A stretch of 12,860 bases of DNA from Holosporaceae bacterium (GCA_031288435.1 JAITRK010000058.1:1-12860); one strand, 5' to 3'; positions 1 through 6,769 are shown, numbered from the stretch's first letter. The notes: a model not told the origin generated them from the letters alone. Program-made: numbers and translations.

Positions 1-484
1 AATAGGGCTGTCGAAACGCTTGGTGGTAATTGAGTTTAATTGTATCGACGCCAACGGTAAAAACAGTTATGTAAAGCTTCGAATGTTAAATCCGGAGATA
101 GTCGCTCATTCGAAGGAAAAAATTGATTCGTCGGAGGGGTGTTTATCGTTTCCAAGTGTGTACGCAATCGTAAAGCGTTATAAAACCGTATCAGTAAAAT
201 ATCTGGACGAAAAATTCAAAGAGCAAACGATATCTGATGCAAGCGGTCTTCTTTCATGCTGTCTGCAGCATGAATGCGGACATTTGGACGGAGAAATGTT
301 CTTTCATAAACTGTCAAAGGAAAAACAGAAATTAGTGTTGGATACCTATGGCAGGATAAAAAGCGGCGAAATAGAGCTTAAATCTGTACAATATGCGTTG
401 GTATGCGATGATGAAGTAAGGATAATGTCGCGAGGCGACGGGCATTATGATGAATCAGATACCGAGGAAGACGACGATGTTTAG
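1..484 (+). CDS. def: Peptide deformylase, 5'-truncated by window edge
   Basis: Peptide deformylase removes the N-formyl group from the starting methionine of new proteins in the cytoplasm, using a bound metal. The reading frame is open from base 2, and its first residues (IGLSKRLVVIEF) match the part of the family that directly follows the first motif (GxGxAAxQ), so that motif lies just upstream of the window. The second motif, EGCLSFP, is at 134-154 and supplies the metal-binding cysteine. The third, QHECGH, starts at 266 and supplies the two metal histidines and the catalytic glutamate. The family normally has Asp where this protein has Gly (HExDH becomes HECGH). The C-terminus runs about 30 residues beyond the E. 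coli enzyme and ends in a very acidic tail (ESDTEEDDDV). The TTG at 20 is internal and not the true start. The next gene begins 12 bp downstream. Family assignment is firm; full activity is likely but unproven. Confidence 0.9.
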   Translation, partial: IGLSKRLVVIEFNCIDANGKNSYVKLRMLNPEIVAHSKEKIDSSEGCLSFPSVYAIVKRYKTVSVKYLDEKFKEQTISDASGLLSCCLQHECGHLDGEMFFHKLSKEKQKLVLDTYGRIKSGEIELKSVQYALVCDDEVRIMSRGDGHYDESDTEEDDDV

Positions 485-496
485 TCATGGATAGCG

Positions 497-2005
497 ATGT
501 GTAGTCTTACCACTAGAAAGAAAGATTTGTTCCTGGCTATTTCTGCGCTTTTCGTTGGCTGTTGGGTTTGTCGAGCTGACGAACCCCGGGAGAATACTTC
601 TGCCGAAGTTGCTCCGGTGGAAAGCAGATCAAAGGTTAGCCACGAGGAAGCGGGCCCTAGCATTACACGAAAAGTCGTTCTGCCGGAGGGGCAGTCGCAG
701 ACAAAATCTACAAAAAACAATAAAAAAGACATAACCATGATCTGCTATCGAAACGGCGTGTGTTTGGTAAAGGATCGTCGCCGCATAAAAACAGTTTCTG
801 GTGTGAATAAAATTACCTTCGATAATTTGTATGCTGGACTCGATCGCGAATCTATAAATTTTCGCACGCCGAAAAAAGGCAAGATAGTCGTGCGAAGCTT
901 CTCCGTTGACGGAAACGAACCGTCGCGGCTGGAGATTTTCAGCAACGCCGTTGGGAAAGAAGTGTTCTATCAGCGTTCTGATTCCGGAAGCATGGAAAAA
1001 GGCACGCTACTGGGTATTTTTCTGGAGAACAACGAGCACCACGCCATAATAAAAGTAGACGACAAGCACTTTGTATTGTCGCTAAAAAAATGCATAGCAG
1101 TTGGAGAAAAATCGCAAAAATCTTCAGGGCAAAACTCGCTGGATTTGACCTTTGACGTAACAGAAGCCGACGATCTTGAAATCGAAATAAGCTATCTCAC
1201 CAAAAATATTTATTGGAAACACACTTGCCTCGTCGACGTGTTTGAAAAGATGGATCGAATAGACATTATTTCTCAGGCGCTGGTAGAGAACAAGTCTGGC
1301 TATGACATAGATGATGCAGAGATAATTTTTGCAGCAGCGAGTCCGAGTTTCGGTGGCAACTGTGAAAATAATGGTGGCGACAGATCGCTGCTCCGCTATA
1401 AAAGAAACCTAAGCATAAAAAATAACGCGGATTCCACTTGTATTTTAAAGACAACCAAAGAAATAAAGCCGCGTCAAGAATATGCAATAACAGTTCCATT
1501 CAATGCCATTTACGGATCGACGACGGCAACTACGGCAAAAGAATTAAATCTAGTTGTAAAAAATCTTCTGATTGTGGAAAACGCAACAGCTGCCGGCTTG
1601 GATGCAAACTTCGATGGCGATGTGCTTCTCTTTTATAGAATGCATGGCGAAAGGAATTTCCTTGGCAAACAAAACCTGTCGTCCATTCGTCGCGGCGCAG
1701 ACCTGGCATTTGAAATCGGAGACAGCAACGGCGAAGTGATTGGGAGTGCCAGGCTGACTGACGCCAGAAAAATATCCGAAAAAGATCAAGAGAATTGGAT
1801 TAGCGTTGTTCTGAAAAATTGCAAGTCTACCGCTATTACTGTGTCAGTGGAAGTGGATTTCAGCGGCCAGTGGCGCGTTTCCAAGGAAAATTTTGAAATG
1901 CAGAATTCTGATAAACCACTGTGGCGCCTGCATCTGGAGCCGAACGAGACGAAGGAACTGCACTTTCGCATGGTCACGTATTCTCTGCCAAAGACCGCAG
2001 CATAA
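497..2005 (+). CDS. Exported DUF4139 domain-containing protein
   Basis: This 502-residue protein has a basic start (TTRKKD), a hydrophobic stretch at about residues 11-24 and a likely cleavage site near CRA-DEP, so it should be exported by Sec. VGC at 19-21 is a poor lipobox. Residues 30-75 are a polar, probably disordered linker. Residues 79-120 (CYRNGVCLVKDRRRI and the FDNLYAGLD segment) resemble the N-terminal beta domain of DUF4139 proteins. Residues 232-283 carry the typical pattern: YLTKNIYWKHTCLVDV, then a NKSGYDIDDAEI strand. The C-terminal part (about 380-495) has the expected succession of beta strands: GDVLLFYR, LSSIRRGADLAFEIG, a conserved W before the ISVVLKN strand, then LEPNETKELHF. 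The family is known as beta-rich envelope proteins of uncertain role. The ATG at 497 is the usable start because the ATG at 487 runs straight into a stop. The glycosyltransferase gene follows after 2 bp, which suggests co-transcription. Confidence 0.8.
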   Translation: MCSLTTRKKDLFLAISALFVGCWVCRADEPRENTSAEVAPVESRSKVSHEEAGPSITRKVVLPEGQSQTKSTKNNKKDITMICYRNGVCLVKDRRRIKTVSGVNKITFDNLYAGLDRESINFRTPKKGKIVVRSFSVDGNEPSRLEIFSNAVGKEVFYQRSDSGSMEKGTLLGIFLENNEHHAIIKVDDKHFVLSLKKCIAVGEKSQKSSGQNSLDLTFDVTEADDLEIEISYLTKNIYWKHTCLVDVFEKMDRIDIISQALVENKSGYDIDDAEIIFAAASPSFGGNCENNGGDRSLLRYKRNLSIKNNADSTCILKTTKEIKPRQEYAITVPFNAIYGSTTATTAKELNLVVKNLLIVENATAAGLDANFDGDVLLFYRMHGERNFLGKQNLSSIRRGADLAFEIGDSNGEVIGSARLTDARKISEKDQENWISVVLKNCKSTAITVSVEVDFSGQWRVSKENFEMQNSDKPLWRLHLEPNETKELHFRMVTYSLPKTAA

Positions 2006-2007
2006 TT

Positions 2008-3183
2008 ATGGAAAAAGTTAAATTACTTTTTTGTCACGATCGTATAATCATGGGAGGAGTGGAGAAGGCTTTCCAGGAAATTGCAACGGGTCTTTTGAAA
2101 ACTAACCATTATGATATTGCTGTTTGGTGTAAAACCAGAATAACTGATCCATATTTTTTGGATTTTTTTAAAAGCAATGGGATCATTGTGTATGAACATT
2201 TGTACGATGAGCAAAAAAACGCTGGATTCGGCCGAAATGTATTGCGTTTTTTTAGACGTTTTTCCAACAGATATCTGAACAATAAATTGTTTCTTAGCTA
2301 CGCTGAAAAGGCTGATATTATCATCGATTTTAAAAATGGATGCATGCAAAATAGGATCAAAAAAATAAAAAATAAGCCCAAAATAGTTTGGCTTCATTGT
2401 TCGTTCAAGTTTTTAACCCAGGACGTCAAAGTTGATTATTCCATCTACGATGAAATCATTTGTATTAGCAATAAGTTACGAGTAGACATGACAGAATACT
2501 TGCCGGAGCTAAAAAATAAATTCAAAACTATATATATTCCTCTATACGTAGAAAAAATAAAATCCAGCGCCAGCTCCGACGCAAAAAAACACTCTTTAAA
2601 AACAGACGCTGAGCTTTTGAAAAATGATTATTTTATTGTGGTCTCTCGCCTATCAAATGATAAAGATCTTGACACTGTTATTGAAGCGTATAGGCAATTT
2701 ATCAATGAAACATCCTCGCTGACAAAATTATATTTCGTTGGCGAGGGGCCTGATCAACAGAGATTGGAAAGTATAGTTATGTATCATAAACTTGAAGAAA
2801 GAATTTTCTTCCTGCAAAAAATTAACGAACCATACGTCCTAATAAAAAACGCAAAAGCATCCATTTTATCGTCAAGGGAAGAAGGCTCTCCGCTGGTAAT
2901 AGTCGAAAGCATGATATTGAAAACAATCGCAGTATCATCAGATTGTCCAACGGCGCCTCGCGAATTACTAAACAATGGAAAATGCGGAGTATTATTCGAG
3001 CCAGGCAACGTACGAGAATTAAAAAATATAATGATAAAAATTGACGCAAGAACAATGGTCGCCGACCAATTTTCAAAAAACATAGATGAATGGATAGGTA
3101 GATTTGACAGCGATACCGTGCTAGGACAAATAGATAATCTATTGAAATACCATTATAATCTGTCTCGTTCAGCTAGGCCCTAA
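2008..3183 (+). CDS. GT4-type glycosyltransferase (group 1)
   Basis: This 391-residue protein has the two-domain GT-B layout. The N-terminal domain opens with a beta strand and a glycine motif (MGGVEKA, residues 15-21) that binds acceptor or donor phosphate in this family. The C-terminal nucleotide-sugar domain begins near residue 207 with FIVVSRLSNDKDL, then LYFVGEGPD (241-249), and has the hallmark EX7E motif at E292-E300 (EGSPLVIVE). It should transfer a sugar from a nucleotide donor in the cytoplasm, probably to a surface glycan or its lipid carrier; donor and acceptor cannot be read from the sequence. The ATG at 2008 is preferred over an upstream in-frame GTG at 1921, which lies deep inside the preceding gene and would add residues unlike a glycosyltransferase start. 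No strong ribosome binding site is visible, so translation may be coupled to the DUF4139 gene that stops 2 bp earlier. The gene is clearly more AT-rich than the efflux genes. Its 3' end overlaps the convergent dehydratase gene by 11 bp. Confidence 0.88.
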   Translation: MEKVKLLFCHDRIIMGGVEKAFQEIATGLLKTNHYDIAVWCKTRITDPYFLDFFKSNGIIVYEHLYDEQKNAGFGRNVLRFFRRFSNRYLNNKLFLSYAEKADIIIDFKNGCMQNRIKKIKNKPKIVWLHCSFKFLTQDVKVDYSIYDEIICISNKLRVDMTEYLPELKNKFKTIYIPLYVEKIKSSASSDAKKHSLKTDAELLKNDYFIVVSRLSNDKDLDTVIEAYRQFINETSSLTKLYFVGEGPDQQRLESIVMYHKLEERIFFLQKINEPYVLIKNAKASILSSREEGSPLVIVESMILKTIAVSSDCPTAPRELLNNGKCGVLFEPGNVRELKNIMIKIDARTMVADQFSKNIDEWIGRFDSDTVLGQIDNLLKYHYNLSRSARP

Positions 3184-4579
3184 CGGTCGCAAATATGCCA
3201 TGCATGTATGATCGCATTTTATTCTGCGGGGCATGTTCAGCGATAAGTTTCTCCAGATCTTCGATGATGCTATTAATGTTTTTTGGGCATTTATCGTGGT
3301 TTTTCAATCTATAGATATTGTCTAGTTCAGTAATTTCTAGATTTTCGATTTCTGTTCTTGTGAACAGCTCCTCCACAATCTTTTCTCCCCTTTTGAGCCC
3401 CACGATATTTATTTTCACGTCTCGATCCGGGATTAAATTTTTACTACGAATCAAACACTGTGCTATTTCATATATTTCAATCAGCTCTCCCATATTTAGA
3501 ATATAAATCTCTCCTTCATTGCTACTCAGCAGACATGAAATAACTAGCTGCGCCGCCTCTCTTATGGACATAAAAAATCTTTTTATGTCTCTGTGAGTAA
3601 CTGTAAGGTATTGATATTGTTCCAATTGATATTCAAACAATGGTAAAACTGAACCATTCGAATTTATCACATTGCCAAATCGTACAATATTAAATTTTGT
3701 CGAGCCGTTTTTTTCCAGTTGTTTAATATAGAACTCTCCAAGTTTTTTGGTTGCTCCCATAATGCTGGTTGGATTCACAACCTTATCTGTGGAAATGAAT
3801 ACGAAATCCTTTATGCCATTTCCGATGGCCGAGTCGACGACGTTTTTCGTGCCCAGAACATTATTAACGACTGCCTCGTCGACATTATCTTCCATCAGGT
3901 AAACGTGTTTGTATGCCGCAGCGTGAAAAATAATGTCCGGAGATTCTTCCGCAATGATGCGATTTATTTTATGTTTATTGACGATGTTTCCAAGTATTAA
4001 TTTATATTGTTCTACGGGAACGTTTTGCTCTTTCAGTCTTTGATCCAGATTAAATGTTGCTAGTTCCGAACTATCATAAATAACTACCTGTTTTACGCCC
4101 AGATCCAGTAGTTGGCGCACGATTTCCGATCCTATGGAACCGGCGCCACCGGTGACCAATACTTTTTTACCGCCATATATGGACGTGAGAGCGCAGGTCT
4201 CATTTTTTCTAAATGCTCTTCCGAGAAAATCTTCGCAGGAAAAACTTTTTGTATTGTCATAGGTGACTAGCTCTTTACTAATCACTTCCTGCGTTCGTGG
4301 CACTAGTTTCAATGGAATTTTGTTATCCAGTAGATTTAAAATAATCTTGCGCATTAATTTGCCATCGGCAGACGGCAGTGCAACTACAATTTCGTCTACG
4401 CTACCATTGCTTTTGGTAATGGCGGAAAGCTGATCAATGGTTCCAAGGATTTTATCTGCGCCGAACACTGCTTCATCGTCAATAAAACCAACAATATTGA
4501 TGTCATGGCGATTATGTTCAATATCGTTTTTTAGAAGATTTCCAGCTATTCCTGCTCCCACTATGATTATATTCTTCAT
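3173..4579 (-). CDS. WbpM/CapD-type nucleotide-sugar 4,6-dehydratase, soluble form
   Basis: Members of this family convert UDP-GlcNAc-type sugars to 4-keto-6-deoxy intermediates, the first step to QuiNAc, FucNAc or related deoxy-aminosugars. The 468-residue protein has two Rossmann regions. Residues 1-95 match the cytoplasmic CoA-binding-like domain of large CapD proteins (VGAGIAG at 7-13, VGFIDD at 30-35, VALPS at 66-70). Residues 137-430 are the catalytic SDR domain: TGGAGSIG at 143-150, HAAAYKHV at 219-226, ISTDKVVNPTSIMGATKK at 262-279, RGEK at 397-400. Asp265 and Lys266 are kept. The usual SDR tyrosine is Met274, with Lys278 after it, the SMK-type triad described for WbpM. Large family members of about 600-665 residues carry N-terminal membrane helices; here the protein starts directly at the Rossmann strand, so it should be soluble. 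The start ATG overlaps the stop of the upstream SDR gene as ATGA, indicating translational coupling. Substrate is inferred from family only. Confidence 0.88.
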   Translation of the reverse strand: MKNIIIVGAGIAGNLLKNDIEHNRHDINIVGFIDDEAVFGADKILGTIDQLSAITKSNGSVDEIVVALPSADGKLMRKIILNLLDNKIPLKLVPRTQEVISKELVTYDNTKSFSCEDFLGRAFRKNETCALTSIYGGKKVLVTGGAGSIGSEIVRQLLDLGVKQVVIYDSSELATFNLDQRLKEQNVPVEQYKLILGNIVNKHKINRIIAEESPDIIFHAAAYKHVYLMEDNVDEAVVNNVLGTKNVVDSAIGNGIKDFVFISTDKVVNPTSIMGATKKLGEFYIKQLEKNGSTKFNIVRFGNVINSNGSVLPLFEYQLEQYQYLTVTHRDIKRFFMSIREAAQLVISCLLSSNEGEIYILNMGELIEIYEIAQCLIRSKNLIPDRDVKINIVGLKRGEKIVEELFTRTEIENLEITELDNIYRLKNHDKCPKNINSIIEDLEKLIAEHAPQNKMRSYMHGIFATVRA

Positions 4580-5367
4580 GATAGCAATTCTTTCAAAATC
4601 TCGTTATTTTTCCTAAAAAAATCAAATGTTTTCTCTAACCCAAATTCTAGGCTGCAATTTTGGACATTGCAAGGAACAATCCTGGCGGCATGTGGGCAGC
4701 CGCTGTCCGCCGTTTGCTTCAGCTCTACAATGTTCAGCTTGATAGACAATGCACTTTGTATGACGGCGCACAATTTTTTCAGAGAATACATGCTGCCGGT
4801 GGCCAAATCATAGGTTCCATAGAGAGAATGCTCAATAATGGATTCTATATACTTTGCAATATCTCCTGCAAACATAAAGTCTCTTTCCGTATTCATATTA
4901 TTGATTTCAATCGGAATATTATTGACATGATTGTATAAAATGTTTGCAATCAAGCTTCCCTGGCGACGAGGAATTTGATATCTACCATAAACATTAAATA
5001 GTCGTAGGATCGTCAGTTTTTTGCAGTGCTCGCCGTAGACTTTCTCTAACTGTCGTTTCCTCTGAGCATATTCGGAAAGCGGGTTGGCATAGATTACTGC
5101 AGACGAAAATAAAATTACATGGGCATTTGGATTTATATTTTCTATGAGAAATAGTTCTCTGCCTGGATCGTTGTCTATTAAATGAATATATACATCAAAG
5201 AATTCGTCTATTCTATCATTGTAGATATCTGCTTTTATAAAAAGATTGTCGTTTGTCTTAAATGGAGAAGGAGAGCGTCCCAGAGAATAGCGTCTAAAAT
5301 TGCCGGGCAATGCCTCCGCAATATTGCGCCCAATAAAGCCATCTCCTCCGAGTAATAAAATTTTCAT
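4576..5367 (-). CDS. NAD-dependent epimerase/dehydratase-family sugar enzyme (extended SDR)
   Basis: This 263-residue protein begins at the ATG at 5367 with a textbook Rossmann strand and dinucleotide motif (MKILLLGGDGFIG, GxxGxxG at residues 7-13). The SDR catalytic set is present: Ser88/Ser89 in ILFSSAVIY, then Tyr100 and Lys104 in the YxxxK motif (EYAQRK). RLFNVYG at 122-128 is typical of nucleotide-sugar epimerases and 4-keto reductases. It is shorter than GalE-type enzymes (about 330-340 residues), mostly because the region between the first strands is compressed. Encoded just upstream of the 4,6-dehydratase and sharing a 4-bp ATGA overlap with it, it is plausibly the 4-keto reductase that finishes the deoxysugar, similar in logic to the WbpV/WbpM pair; that role is inferred. 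A TTG five codons upstream (5382) could extend it, but the ATG puts the protein start right at the Rossmann strand. A perfect TATAAT lies about 41-46 bases upstream. Confidence 0.82.
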   Translation of the reverse strand: MKILLLGGDGFIGRNIAEALPGNFRRYSLGRSPSPFKTNDNLFIKADIYNDRIDEFFDVYIHLIDNDPGRELFLIENINPNAHVILFSSAVIYANPLSEYAQRKRQLEKVYGEHCKKLTILRLFNVYGRYQIPRRQGSLIANILYNHVNNIPIEINNMNTERDFMFAGDIAKYIESIIEHSLYGTYDLATGSMYSLKKLCAVIQSALSIKLNIVELKQTADSGCPHAARIVPCNVQNCSLEFGLEKTFDFFRKNNEILKELLS

Positions 5368-5407
5368 AGCTACGATATCCAAGATAATTTTGTGTAAAGT
5401 ATGGATG

Positions 5408-5436
5408 ATTATATACCTTTGTCGTAAATTTTTGTA
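5408..5436 (-). promoter_or_regulatory. Probable promoter of the SDR/dehydratase operon
   Basis: On the minus strand a perfect -10 box TATAAT occupies 5413-5408, about 41 bases before the ATG at 5367. With a 17-bp spacer the -35 position (5436-5431) reads TACAAA, which is a weak match to TTGACA. The good -10 and reasonable leader length support it; the weak -35 suggests low basal strength or a need for an activator. Confidence 0.45.
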
Positions 5437-5507
5437 GTTTATTTTTTCTGCCTGAAAAATAGATTAGATTGATTCCACTGCAGCATAAGCTAGGATGTAT
5501 TAATGAA

Positions 5508-5601
5508 AAATACTTGCAGTTTCTGTAGCCCTACGTGTCTATATAAATTTTAATTCCTACATTGCTTAAATAATTCTAAAAAACAATAAATACTTGCAAT
5601 T
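5508..5601 (+). repeat. Direct repeat AAATACTTGCA, two copies 80 bp apart
   Basis: AAATACTTGCA occurs at 5508-5518 and again at 5588-5598. Including the next three bases, 13 of 14 positions agree (AAATACTTGCARTT). The second copy contains the predicted -35 box of the plus-strand promoter. This could be a regulator binding site or a duplicated promoter element. Chance recurrence in AT-rich DNA is less likely at this length but not excluded. Confidence 0.55.
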
Positions 5602-5621
5602 AATTTTTTGTTTACTATACT
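5594..5621 (+). promoter_or_regulatory. Sigma-70-like promoter for the exported orphan protein
   Basis: TTGCAA (5594-5599) and TATACT (5616-5621) are separated by 16 bp. The -10 matches the consensus at 5 of 6 positions and the -35 at 4 of 6. Transcription would start near 5628, giving a leader of about 29 bases with GGAG at 5645-5648 and ATG at 5657. This supports the ATG start over the in-frame TTG at 5594, which would lie inside the promoter. Confidence 0.65.
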
Positions 5622-5656
5622 TTCTAAGTGTTTTTTTTGTAAAATGGAGTTTTATT

Positions 5657-6595
5657 ATGATTAAGCGTACTATCGGAATAGCGATAGGTCTATTGTTGGC
5701 GGAAGCTAGCGGCATGGAACTTGACAATCATCAGCTTTTTGAGGCCGCTTTGGAAACGTTATTGAATATTGATGCCGGGGACATCAGGAAGTTTGTTCCC
5801 CAAAAGTATCAACAGTACAGTATGATTAGCCAGGAGCAAAATTATCAGCCATATAACTCATCTTCATCGCAACCTACGTATCCGCAGCAACCTGTGCCTG
5901 TAAAAATATTCAATGTTTTTGCGCCTGATAAAGATATGCCTTCTGCTTCTCAGCCGAAAACTGTGATGGAGAAATTGGCGATCATGTTATACACTAAAGC
6001 TAGAAAAAAAGTTCCTGATATGGGAACTTTTTTGTATACGCTTGTCTTTAATGAAGGAAATCGCTCCAGGATCATCACCAACGAACGTATTATTGCGTAT
6101 CTTGGGGACAATATGCCAAAAGCCATTGGGGCAACTGGGTTCATGTATCCAAGTATGGCTTTTTTATACAATGGCACTGCAGGTAATTTCTTCAAATTGA
6201 TCTACAAAATCATGCATTATGACGGAATCCTTTGGGATAGTGAAAAAGGAATTTTGTCGTGTCCGCTACGTTTCGACGGGAATAACTATGCTTCGCTGAG
6301 GATCTGCGCCAGAAGCAGGTTTGGAGAGATTTTTCAGTTCTACGCCAAAGAAATACGATTTATATTTTATAATAATGGAATTGGAATGTTTCCGTCGGCC
6401 TGGGATCCTGGTACTGGTGATTGGATAATAAAAGGAGAAAAGCTAATTATAAAAGACGGCTATGTTATCGAAAGAAAGCTTTTCAATATGGATACTTTAG
6501 AAACCTTCCAAAATAAATACTATGAAGATGGTATGACTAATGCGACAGAGGATGATAAGGAGAAAGACTTTTTTAATTATCGTCCAAAACCGTAA
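5657..6595 (+). CDS. Exported protein of unknown function
   Basis: I do not recognise this family. The 312-residue protein starts at the ATG at 5657, preceded by GGAG at 5645-5648. Residues 1-19 form a Sec signal peptide: MIKR, a hydrophobic core (TIGIAIGLLLAEA), and probable cleavage after ASG. Residues 21-48 look helical and acidic. Residues 50-80 are a low-complexity linker rich in Gln, Tyr, Ser and Pro. Residues 100-275 look like a folded domain with alternating hydrophobic helices and aromatic-rich strands (FGEIFQFYAKEIRFIFYNNG, residues 222-241). The only two cysteines, C202 and C217, are 15 residues apart and could form a disulfide after export. The tail from about 290 is strongly charged (TEDDKEKD). 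It has its own promoter and is flanked by divergent sugar genes and the efflux operon, so it appears to be a single-gene unit. It could be a periplasmic or secreted factor; no enzymatic motif was seen. Confidence 0.75.
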   Translation: MIKRTIGIAIGLLLAEASGMELDNHQLFEAALETLLNIDAGDIRKFVPQKYQQYSMISQEQNYQPYNSSSSQPTYPQQPVPVKIFNVFAPDKDMPSASQPKTVMEKLAIMLYTKARKKVPDMGTFLYTLVFNEGNRSRIITNERIIAYLGDNMPKAIGATGFMYPSMAFLYNGTAGNFFKLIYKIMHYDGILWDSEKGILSCPLRFDGNNYASLRICARSRFGEIFQFYAKEIRFIFYNNGIGMFPSAWDPGTGDWIIKGEKLIIKDGYVIERKLFNMDTLETFQNKYYEDGMTNATEDDKEKDFFNYRPKP

Positions 6596-6612
6596 CGCCA
6601 TGTTGCAATTTG

Positions 6613-6645
6613 TAATACTCAATAATAATATCCTCTCGAGTATTA
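6613..6645. repeat. Inverted repeat TAATACTC / GAGTATTA
   Basis: An 8-bp perfect inverted repeat: TAATACTC at 6613-6620 and GAGTATTA at 6638-6645, with a 17-base loop. A further AGTATT lies at 6650-6655, 11 bp after the second arm, which is about one helical turn. The stem is AT-rich with no following T-run, so a terminator is unlikely; an operator-like role is possible. Confidence 0.4.
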
Positions 6646-6712
6646 GTTTAGTATTGCGATAATTGCTGTTAAAGTCCTATTAGCGCCATGCAGTTATGAG
6701 AAAAAAGGGAAA

Positions 6713-6741
6713 TTGACTTGAATCTAGAACCAGAGGATAAT
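6713..6741 (+). promoter_or_regulatory. Sigma-70 promoter of the RND efflux operon
   Basis: TTGACT (6713-6718) and GATAAT (6736-6741) have the ideal 17-bp spacing and each matches the consensus at 5 of 6 positions. Transcription would begin near 6748, about 32 bases before the GTG start at 6780. This is the best promoter match I found in the window and suggests substantial basal expression of the pump. Confidence 0.75.
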
Positions 6742-6769
6742 CGTTGGGTTTCCCGTTGATGTGGTTTGT

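Larger units (their letters stand above)
5368..5656. other. Divergent promoter region between sugar operon and orphan exported protein
   Basis: This 289-bp AT-rich stretch separates two divergent transcription units. It holds a minus-strand -10 box at 5408-5413, a plus-strand promoter at 5594-5621, an 11-bp direct repeat (5508-5518 and 5588-5598) and a ribosome binding site at 5645-5648. I saw no convincing small gene or structured RNA in it. The stretch from about 5437 to 5507 remains unexplained. Confidence 0.6.

Noticed and set aside
20..484. TTG at 20 as the true start of the deformylase gene
   Set aside because: The frame is open to the window edge and the residues before it (IGLSKR) are typical deformylase sequence, so the gene is truncated by the window and does not start here.
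1921..2007. GTG at 1921 as the glycosyltransferase start
   Set aside because: It lies within the conserved end of the DUF4139 gene, and the added residues do not resemble a glycosyltransferase N-terminus; the ATG at 2008 starts exactly at the first Rossmann-like strand.
3719..4000. 93-codon plus-strand open frame inside the dehydratase gene
   Set aside because: It is antisense to the conserved catalytic core (the SIMGATKK and HAAAYKHV region), so the coding signal belongs to the minus strand.
4660..4938. 92-codon plus-strand open frame inside the SDR gene
   Set aside because: It is antisense to the SDR coding sequence with no recognisable domain or start signal.
5594..5656. TTG at 5594 as the start of the orphan exported protein
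   Set aside because: It coincides with the -35 box of a good promoter, and the ATG at 5657 has a GGAG site and a clean signal peptide.
6613..6645. Intrinsic terminator after the orphan gene
   Set aside because: The stem is 8 bp and AT-rich, the loop is 17 bases, and no T-run follows, so it does not fit a classical terminator.
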